Of a stretch of 64,000 bases of DNA, positions 58,502 through 64,000 are shown in pieces. The translations under genes were made by a program, and so were the position numbers. Numbering within the stretch: the first letter of the stretch is position 1; the number at the start of each line of letters is the position of its first letter. Under the pieces are notes generated by a model. It made no database searches. It had not been told where the DNA came from and saw only the letters and a list, made by a program, of their open reading frames with translations. Location of the stretch: the NCBI RefSeq assembly GCF_013282745.1, contig NZ_CP054044.1, forward strand, positions 186,001 to 250,000, read 5' to 3'. This DNA comes from Yersinia bercovieri ATCC 43970 (GTDB taxonomy: Bacteria; Pseudomonadota; Gammaproteobacteria; Enterobacterales; Enterobacteriaceae).

Positions 58502-60835
58502 ATGACAACATTAAACGTTTCAAAAACCTCACGTGCAGCCACCGGCCAGTGGCCGGTATTGCTCCCTGCTCTTGGTATTCATATCACCGCTGGAGGCCGG
58601 GCGCAGCCCTGCCCAATGTGTGGAGGTAAAGACCGTTTCCGCTTTGATAACCTGCAAGGGCGTGGCACATGGTTTTGTAACCAGTGCGGCAGCGGCGATG
58701 GCCTGAATCTGGTTAAAAAGGCGCTGGCAGTCACGACCAAGGAAGCCGCCTGCAAAGTGGCCGAGGTGTTAGGGGAATCATCGAACCCGCCATTACCGGC
58801 ACACAATGCCGGACAGGAAGTGCAGGAGAAAGCGCAAGCACGGCAGCGGGCCGCAGAACAGGCCAGACAGTTGCTGAGTGTCGCCCAACCACAGGCCGGG
58901 AATGCCTATCTGACCGCCAAAGGTTGGCCAGAGCTGGAGGCGCTGACATTACACGGTAAAGCGTTGAGTTTTGGGGGAGTGACCTATCAACCCGGCGACC
59001 TGTTATTTCCCCTGACCGACAGCACCGGTGAAGTGGTTAATGTTCAGTTGATTAACGCCAACGGTGACAAGCGCACACTGGCCGGGGGACAGGTGAAAGC
59101 CACCTGTCATTTTTTTGCCGGACAGGATAACGCCGTTATCTGGCTGACCGAGGGCTATGCTACCGGGCTAACGGTACATCATCTGACCGGGGAAACGGTG
59201 TGTGTCGCGCTCAGCGCTAACAATCTGCCCGCACTGGCGCAACAGTTGCGTACCCACTACCCGGATGCATTGCTATTGTTGGCCGCCGATAATGACGAGA
59301 ACTGCACCGGCCAGAGCCGCGCAACAGAGGCCGCCCAATTGAGCGGCGGTAAGCTGGCGTTGCCGTCGGTTGTCGGTGACTGGAATGACGTTTATCAGCA
59401 GCAAGGTAAACTGGCTACCCTGACCCAGTTACAGGCATTTAATCAGCCGCAACAGCCCAGCCCGTTCGATACGCTCAGTGACGCTGACCTGAAAGCCATG
59501 AGCGCCAGTGAAAAGGCCGAACTGCTGGCAGAGCACTATCAGCACTTATTGGCCGTGCCACAGGTGGGTGAAGACCTGTGCCGCTATGAACACGGGGCGT
59601 GGCAGGTGTTGCCATATCGGGTACTCAGTCGGGAGATTGCCGCCCTGTTCCAGAAAATCCGCGCTCCATTCTCAGCATCAGGAATAAATAGTGTACTCGA
59701 TACGCTCAAGCTGATGGTGCCACAAATGGGAACACCCGCCCGGCACTTGATAGGTTTTCGTAACGGGGTATTTGATACCACTACCGGCCAGTTCAGCGCA
59801 CACCAGAAAACGCACTGGTTGCGTACCGTGAACAGTGTGGATTACACCCCGCCCAAAGCCGGGGAAAATCTGTCCGACCATGCCCCGCACTTTTGGCGCT
59901 GGTTAACGCGGGCCGCCGGGCAACAACACGAGAAACAGGAGCGTATTCTCGCGGCGCTATATATGGTGTTGGCGAACCGCTATGACTGGCAACTGTTCCT
60001 TGAGGTGACCGGGCCGGGCGGCAGTGGTAAAAGTGTGATGGCCTCCATCGCCAGCTTACTGGCCGGTAAAGACAATACCACCTCGGCTACCATCGATACG
60101 CTGGAGTCGTCGCGGGAACGTGCCTCCGTAGTGGGGTTCTCTCTGATTATCCTGCCAGACCAAGAGCGTTGGAGTGGTGATGGGGCTGGCATTAAAGCCA
60201 TTACTGGCGGTGATGCCGTTGCCATAGACCCGAAATACCGTGATGCCTATTCCACTCATATTCCGGCGGTGATTCTGGCCGTCAATAACAACCCGATGCA
60301 GTTCAGTGACCGCAGCGGCGGCGTATCCCGTCGCCGGGTTATTCTGCCGTTCCCGGAAGTCATCCCGGCGAATGAGCGTGACCCACAATTGCTGGCAAAA
60401 ATTACCGGTGAGCTGGCGGTGATGGTGCGCCACCTGATGCAGCGCTTTACTGCTCCCAATGATGCCCGTGTGCTACTCGAAGCACAGCAGAACTCGGATG
60501 AAGCGCTGGAGATTAAACGCGGTGCTGACCCGCTTGTTGATTTTTGTGGCTATCTGTTGGCGGTTAATACACCCAATGGCCTGTATATGGGGAATGCCAA
60601 TATTATCCCGGCTAATCCGCGTAAATACCTGTATCACGCTTACCTGTCGTTTATGGAGGCGCGCGGCCACCAACGGCCAATGAGCCTGACCGCATTCGGG
60701 CGCGCTGTGCCACAAACCTTGAGCGAATATGAAATAGCCTTGTTGAAGCGCAAGACGAACCAAGGAATGCAAACCAATCTGATATTAAGTGAAGACTGCG
60801 AGGCCGACTGGTTGCCTAAATGTGAAGCACATTGA
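58502..60835 (+). CDS. P4 alpha-type primase-helicase
   Basis: 777 aa, the size of P4 alpha. N-terminal zinc ribbon (C37, C40, C59, C62), Toprim-like primase core with E217 in 'WLTEGYATGLT' and 'LLLAADNDENCTGQSRATEA' region, and a C-terminal SF3/D5-type helicase with Walker A 'GPGGSGKS' (504-511), 'AVNNNPMQF' and 'SGGVSRRRVILPF'. It primes, unwinds and binds its own iterons. GGAG precedes the ATG. Last gene of the right operon. GC content is typical of the backbone. Confidence 0.95.
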   Translation: MTTLNVSKTSRAATGQWPVLLPALGIHITAGGRAQPCPMCGGKDRFRFDNLQGRGTWFCNQCGSGDGLNLVKKALAVTTKEAACKVAEVLGESSNPPLPAHNAGQEVQEKAQARQRAAEQARQLLSVAQPQAGNAYLTAKGWPELEALTLHGKALSFGGVTYQPGDLLFPLTDSTGEVVNVQLINANGDKRTLAGGQVKATCHFFAGQDNAVIWLTEGYATGLTVHHLTGETVCVALSANNLPALAQQLRTHYPDALLLLAADNDENCTGQSRATEAAQLSGGKLALPSVVGDWNDVYQQQGKLATLTQLQAFNQPQQPSPFDTLSDADLKAMSASEKAELLAEHYQHLLAVPQVGEDLCRYEHGAWQVLPYRVLSREIAALFQKIRAPFSASGINSVLDTLKLMVPQMGTPARHLIGFRNGVFDTTTGQFSAHQKTHWLRTVNSVDYTPPKAGENLSDHAPHFWRWLTRAAGQQHEKQERILAALYMVLANRYDWQLFLEVTGPGGSGKSVMASIASLLAGKDNTTSATIDTLESSRERASVVGFSLIILPDQERWSGDGAGIKAITGGDAVAIDPKYRDAYSTHIPAVILAVNNNPMQFSDRSGGVSRRRVILPFPEVIPANERDPQLLAKITGELAVMVRHLMQRFTAPNDARVLLEAQQNSDEALEIKRGADPLVDFCGYLLAVNTPNGLYMGNANIIPANPRKYLYHAYLSFMEARGHQRPMSLTAFGRAVPQTLSEYEIALLKRKTNQGMQTNLILSEDCEADWLPKCEAH

Positions 60836-60982
60836 ATAAACAACATCACGATCGTTTATACCGATCAATATGGCGTTATTGATCTGCTTAACCCATTGGA
60901 CGCTATCAGTTACGACACTTATAGTTGTGTTGTACAAACCTCATACATCCAACACCGGGGAGCAATGTATCAGTGTGTACTC

Positions 60983-61007
60983 AGGCCTGCTTGCAGGCCT
61001 TTCTTTT
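60983..61007 (+). terminator. Terminator downstream of alpha
   Basis: AGGCCTGC-TT-GCAGGCCT followed by TTCTTTT. Confidence 0.85.
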
Positions 61008-61051
61008 ACCCCCAATTTTGTCCCGCATATTTTGGCACCTCAAAATAATCA

Positions 61052-61075
61052 CACCGGCCTAGGCCGGTGTTTTTG
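61052..61075 (+). terminator. Second terminator downstream of alpha
   Basis: CACCGGCCTAGGCCGGTG, fully palindromic, followed by TTTTTG. The short 78-codon frame across 60870-61106 is not credible. Confidence 0.8.
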
Positions 61076-61088
61076 TATTCAATGCCCG

Positions 61089-61194
61089 ACTGTTCACACC
61101 GAGTGACTAGTTTTGCCAAACTCGTCACTAACTCATCACCATCTAATTAATTGTATTTAAATGATTAAATTAAAAAGTGAACAGTGTGAACAGT
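61089..61194. repeat. Iteron cluster 2 (P4 ori/crr-like)
   Basis: 'actgttcacacc' at 61089-61100 and the tandem 'gtgaacagtgtgaacagt' at 61177-61194 repeat the cluster-1 motif. This is about 4.7 kb from cluster 1, close to the ori-crr distance known in P4. Confidence 0.7.
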
Positions 61195-61298
61195 TTTTCT
61201 ATAAATCTTTTTTTTCACAAACAGGCATGTAAAAGACCAATATCAAATCGCATTTCTTATTTGCTCGGAAATGACCAACAAAACCCATGACTTCAAGT

Positions 61299-61310
61299 AA
61301 TTGGTATACG
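61299..61310. repeat. Distal AATTGGTATACG repeat
   Basis: Exact 12-mer copy of the repeats at 51237-51280, followed by a half-copy 'taggtatatg'. Two further direct repeats, TGACCGGAC, lie at 61408-61416 and 61448-61456. Both sets may be integrase or excisionase sites at the right end. Confidence 0.55.
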
Positions 61311-61502
61311 TTTAGGTATATGAAACGAAGTTGAATTAAATTTTTATCAATAAAAACAATACATTAATTAATGTATTCAGCGTCCCCCAGCACTTTTAAT
61401 AGGACAGTGACCGGACAGTATCATATAAACCAGTGACTTATGATAAATGACCGGACGAAGCACTGACCTAGTTTAGACCAAAAAGGATACGCAAAAGATA
61501 CG

Positions 61503-61518
61503 CGGCTCCATTAAAAAA
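61503..61518. other. Candidate degenerate attR
   Basis: CGGCTCCATTAAA matches the ssrA 3' end CAGCTCCACCAAA at 10 of 13 positions and is followed, like attL, by a GCCCGC-GCGGGC terminator. An alternative 9-bp match (TCCCCCAGC) is at about 61383-61391. Neither is a clean direct repeat. Confidence 0.35.
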
Positions 61519-61522
61519 CACT

Positions 61523-61548
61523 AAGCCCGCTTCTTGCGGGCTTTTTTA
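61523..61548 (+). terminator. Terminator at the right end of the satellite
   Basis: AAGCCCGC-TTCTT-GCGGGCTT-TTTTA. Its resemblance to the ssrA terminator at the left end suggests it could be the original chromosomal ssrA terminator. Confidence 0.8.
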
Positions 61549-61561
61549 TAGGATCCCGTTA

Positions 61562-62119
61562 ATGGATTTTTTTACTTTCATCAGCAAGATTATTGATAGT
61601 ATTGCGTGGCCAGTGGTTGTCTTTCTTATTCTCTACTATGGCCGAGATGACATACTTAAACTCGTTAGAACATTAAAATCTATTAAGGTCGGCGATCAAT
61701 TTGAGGCTATCTTCAGTGATGAAGCAGAGAAGCTTGCACAAGAAACCTCAGAGGTTATACCTGACACTAATACAGACCAATATGTTGATATAAGAGCATC
61801 TCTACTAGCAAAAGATCCTAGAGCTGCAATCATGGAGGCTTGGATTAGAGTTGAAAAATCAGCATTTGAAGCATTAGAAAGAAAGCATGGACAGACATTT
61901 ATACCTGAACGAAACCCAATAACGTTAATTAGAAAATTAGTTAACGATGAGATTCTAAACACTCGACAAGCCAATGTATTACAATCGTTACGTTTACTAA
62001 GAAACCAAATGGCTCATAATATTGACGTAGAACTCGCGGCTGCTGACGCTGAAAGTTATATAGACTCTGCTGTTACTATAATTTCGTACCTAGATTCTTT
62101 TACCCCAAAACCGCAGTAA
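61562..62119 (+). CDS. Membrane-anchored protein with R-x4-H motif (HEPN/DUF4145-like)
   Basis: 185 aa. One N-terminal TM helix (about 13-26, 'SIAWPVVVFLILYY'), a linker, and a C-terminal helical domain (about 85-180) with R147-x4-H152 ('LRNQMAHN'), the spacing of HEPN-type RNases and of DUF4145-like domains. AT-rich. It starts 14 nt after a terminator, so its promoter would have to lie in or before that hairpin, or it depends on read-through. Family call is tentative; function unknown. Confidence 0.6.
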   Translation: MDFFTFISKIIDSIAWPVVVFLILYYGRDDILKLVRTLKSIKVGDQFEAIFSDEAEKLAQETSEVIPDTNTDQYVDIRASLLAKDPRAAIMEAWIRVEKSAFEALERKHGQTFIPERNPITLIRKLVNDEILNTRQANVLQSLRLLRNQMAHNIDVELAAADAESYIDSAVTIISYLDSFTPKPQ

Positions 62120-62143
62120 AAAGATTACTATCCAAACAGATGG

Positions 62144-62168
62144 CTCAACATTTCTATTCAGTGTTGAG
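62144..62168 (+). terminator. Hairpin after the R-x4-H protein
   Basis: CTCAACA - 11 nt - TGTTGAG, then an A/T-rich tail. Weak terminator candidate. The rest of 62169-62396 shows no gene; it is the leader of the DUF4225 gene. Confidence 0.5.
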
Positions 62169-62396
62169 ACTATATATCTTTACTCTGCGCAAACCTGCAC
62201 ACACATAAAAATATTTCACCTCCTTTTGCTCCATTCGCCAATGCCAACTTCAATAAGTATTCCTGCTACCCATAGCGCTATTTTCAGAATATTCGGAGCT
62301 TAAATCATTAGGAGTAGCCAGATAAAACACCATATGCTTGAACGAAAAACAATGTCGTATTATCGGATGAGTCAATAAACACAGGGAGATAAAGAA

Positions 62397-63215
62397 ATGG
62401 ATGCGACGTTGCTTTCAAGGATGCGGTCAGGTGGCAGGATTACAAGTTGGTCAGAAACGATGGTGAACCTGGAGGCCCGTAAGCTAATTAATATCGCGAA
62501 CACGCTGTCCGCTTCCCACCTTAGTGATAGTCTGACCCAAATGAATTTTATCCAAGAAATAAAGGAAGTTGTTGAGCAACAGTTCGCTGCCGCGCGACGT
62601 GCTACATCGGACGAAGAGTGTATGGTCTGCATACAAAGTCTGAGAGCGGAGACGGAAAACCTTCAGGCGCAGGACCGGATGTTGCGGATGGAAACCGCGA
62701 AACTTTACGCCAAAGTGGAGTTTGTCCGGGAAAATAATAAAATTGTCGGGTATGTTATTTCAGTTGTACATATTGTTGTTTCCGGTGCAGCTCTATTCGG
62801 CGGAATGATAATGATGTCAACAATGACCCCACTTGGGGTTCTTGCTGGTGCGATTCTCTTCATGGATGGTGTTAATGGAATAACAAAAGAAGCCAGCCAC
62901 CTTCATTATGGCAAACAATCACAATCAGAAGGTATCTTTGCTAATGAGGCCATGGAAGCAGCTCAGTTTATGGGGTTTAAACCAGAATCCGGTCTGGCTT
63001 TTTATAATGCAATCACGTTAAGCGCTGGCGTTTATGGTATTTTGGGGTTAGCAAGGAAACCAGAGGCTTGGAGATTATTTCGTTGGCTTCCCCGTGACTA
63101 TTACAGAAAGGTTGATACGATGAGCAGGCCTAAATTAACGATGAAAATTGCTGGCTATGGTATTAAAGCGAAGGTGATTTTCGATCTTCTGGCGACGGAT
63201 AACACCACCAATTAA
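62397..63215 (+). CDS. DUF4225 domain protein
   Basis: 272 aa. N-terminal ~115 residues helical (coiled-coil-like, 'SLRAETENLQAQDRMLRMETAKLYAKVEF' in parts). Then a hydrophobic glycine-rich region (about 118-165) and the DUF4225 signature 'ILFMDGVNGITKEASHLHYG...EGIFANEAMEAAQFMG'. GGGAGA precedes the ATG. Its 3' end overlaps the convergent small membrane protein gene by 4 nt. DUF4225 proteins have no firm function; the arrangement suggests an effector with an immunity-like neighbour (inference). Confidence 0.75.
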   Translation: MDATLLSRMRSGGRITSWSETMVNLEARKLINIANTLSASHLSDSLTQMNFIQEIKEVVEQQFAAARRATSDEECMVCIQSLRAETENLQAQDRMLRMETAKLYAKVEFVRENNKIVGYVISVVHIVVSGAALFGGMIMMSTMTPLGVLAGAILFMDGVNGITKEASHLHYGKQSQSEGIFANEAMEAAQFMGFKPESGLAFYNAITLSAGVYGILGLARKPEAWRLFRWLPRDYYRKVDTMSRPKLTMKIAGYGIKAKVIFDLLATDNTTN

Positions 63216-63556
63216 GTTTTATTAGTTCGGCAGTATCGCCAAGACTTATAAGAAAGTACTGGCGGTTGTATAAAAGTGGCGATAGCAATGCCGCAAAGAA
63301 GACCAATTCCACCAGAAAAGATACTTTCCGTAGTTCCGAACATCACCAGGAAAAGAAATACAGCAAGGCAACTGCTAACAACACATATAGCTATGATAAA
63401 GCGCTTGGCTAAGTCTTGAATGGCTTCCCCAAGGGTTCCACCATAGCTTTCTACGTTATTTTTAATTTTCTGAAGTTCTGTATGACTGAAGCCAGAGCTT
63501 AACAGCGCTTCTTCGCTTACTCTCATTGCCTGTTCATCCTTAAAAACGACTGACAT
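63212..63556 (-). CDS. Small membrane protein, convergent with DUF4225
   Basis: 114 aa. A soluble helical N-terminus ('EEALLSSGFSHTELQKIKNNVESYGG') followed by two TM helices (about 52-72 'FIIAICVVSSCLAVFLFLV' and 78-98). Tail-to-tail with the DUF4225 gene, overlapping by 4 nt. Upstream minus-strand spacing suggests its own promoter. Unknown family. The pair could be effector and immunity protein, but immunity genes are usually co-directional, so this is only a suggestion. Confidence 0.65.
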   Translation of the reverse strand: MSVVFKDEQAMRVSEEALLSSGFSHTELQKIKNNVESYGGTLGEAIQDLAKRFIIAICVVSSCLAVFLFLVMFGTTESIFSGGIGLLCGIAIATFIQPPVLSYKSWRYCRTNKT

Positions 63557-63627
63557 TCCTTAGTCTATATATCAGAAAATAAATTGTTGGTCGATGAATA
63601 TAAATTTTAATATTAAATAACATATAG

Positions 63628-63852
63628 TTATATTCTTATCGTGTTTTTTGGTACAGCTATCCCCACCAAATACAGGTGTGAGGATTTATAAACGCGGGTT
63701 ATTACAGTTAGGGAGTTATACCCCGTAGACTGACTGAATAGTCCACCCGACACGGTATAGGAGACCGCTGTTGTTCTATTGCTCATTTTCATATCTCCCC
63801 CGCCCGGACGGGCTGGTCGCGTATTCACCACATTCGGCTGAGCACCAACCAC
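63628..63852 (-). CDS. Unrecognised small ORF near window edge
   Basis: 74 aa from a GTG at 63852; the open frame continues upstream to a stop near 63906 ('SQSIQDIVAAVVGAQPNVVN'). Contains 'RPARPGGGDMKMSNRTTAVSYTVSGG'. No family recognised. It lacks a clear ATG start or Shine-Dalgarno, so it may be the 3' remnant of a larger gene or an unusual start. Kept because the sequence is compositionally protein-like. Confidence 0.4.
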   Translation of the reverse strand: MVGAQPNVVNTRPARPGGGDMKMSNRTTAVSYTVSGGLFSQSTGYNSLTVITRVYKSSHLYLVGIAVPKNTIRI

Positions 63853-63924
63853 TGCTGCAACAATGTCCTGAATAGATTGGGATATGAACCCGTCATTCAG
63901 TGATGCTCAGGCGAATGTAGAAAC

Positions 63925-63952
63925 AAAAAAGCCCTACCGGTTAGGTTGGGCT
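63925..63952 (-). terminator. Terminator of a minus-strand gene beyond the window
   Basis: Minus strand AGCCCAACC - 5 nt - GGTAGGGCT followed by six U. A gene on the minus strand probably ends just outside the right edge. Confidence 0.7.
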
Positions 63953-64000
63953 GAAGCGAGAGGCATCGTTACGGGGGCCTGCCCGTGGTACTGGCTAGTT

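Larger units (their letters stand above)
51104..61518. mobile_element. P4-like phage satellite integrated at ssrA
   Basis: Gene order int - Septu cargo - cos region - delta, sid (minus) - AlpA/Vis - Icd/Ash - small genes - alpha primase/helicase matches P4 satellites, and 10.4 kb fits their size. Iteron clusters occur on both sides of the alpha module, and AATTGGTATACG repeats at both ends fit integrase arm sites. psu is not visible. The right boundary rests on a degenerate copy of the core near 61503-61518 and is the least certain part; the element could extend further. Confidence 0.75.

Noticed and set aside
60870..61106. 78-codon plus-strand ORF after alpha
   Set aside because: It runs through two perfect terminator hairpins and an iteron, and has no Shine-Dalgarno.
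61383..61391. TCCCCCAGC as attR core
   Set aside because: Only nine bases shared with the ssrA end and no following acceptor sequence; less convincing than 61503-61518, though neither is clean.

Overview
The window is enterobacterial chromosome, most likely from Yersinia. The core gene order and protein sequences match enteric housekeeping loci: glyA-hmp, glnB-nadE, glrR-qseG-glrK-glmY, purL-mltF, murQP-murR, acpS-pdxJ-recO-era-rnc-lepB-lepA, rseC-rseB-rseA-rpoE-nadB, srmB-grcA-ung-grpE, nadK-recN-bamE and ratA-smpB-ssrA. Yersinia is suggested by an ERIC-type repeat with an enlarged internal segment, a 13-residue tmRNA tag (ANDSQYESAALAA) and nadE sitting next to glnB. Species level is not claimed.

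Layout. 1-2.3 kb: the start of hcaT and glyA (minus), then the divergent NO dioxygenase gene hmp with PurR and NsrR operator matches between glyA and hmp. 3.5-9.5 kb: two abutting ERIC elements, then a yhf-type operon (yhfZ-yhfY-yhfX-php-yhfU-yhfT) that lacks yhfW and has no yhfS directly after yhfT. 9.5-21 kb: glnB, nadE, the GlrK/QseG/GlrR signalling locus, the GlmY small RNA with a sigma-54 promoter and three GlrR boxes, a small secreted orphan, and purL. 21-35.7 kb: mltF, tadA, a DUF2157 membrane protein, the MurNAc operon (murQ-murP-pgpC, divergent murR), yfhL, and the acpS-to-lepA block. 36-50.7 kb: an AT-rich membrane-protein orphan, the sigma-E locus (rseA carries an apparent one-base frameshift), nadB, trmN6, srmB, grcA, ung, grpE, nadK, recN, bamE, rnfH, ratA and smpB. 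50.7-51.1 kb: ssrA (tmRNA).

51.1 to about 61.5 kb is a P4-like phage satellite inserted at the 3' end of ssrA. It holds a tyrosine integrase, a two-gene Septu-type anti-phage module (PtuA ATPase and PtuB HNH nuclease) in the usual cargo position, a non-coding stretch with a candidate cos site, a delta/Ogr activator and a Sid-like capsid-size protein in a minus-strand operon with an Ogr/delta-type dyad upstream, an AlpA/Vis-type regulator, a leader that may encode a CI-like immunity RNA, an Icd/Ash-like protein, small P4-type proteins and the alpha primase-helicase. Iteron clusters resembling P4 ori and crr lie on both sides of the alpha module. No psu gene is visible.

61.5-64 kb is AT-rich accessory DNA of unclear ownership: a membrane-anchored protein with an R-x4-H motif, a DUF4225 protein convergent with a small membrane protein (they overlap by 4 nt; possibly a toxin/immunity-like pair), and part of an unrecognised minus-strand reading frame before the window edge.

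Regulatory logic visible in the sequence: PurR on glyA and purL, NsrR on hmp, GlrR with sigma-54 on glmY, sigma-E on its own operon, FNR on grcA, sigma-32 on grpE, and LexA (two boxes) on recN.
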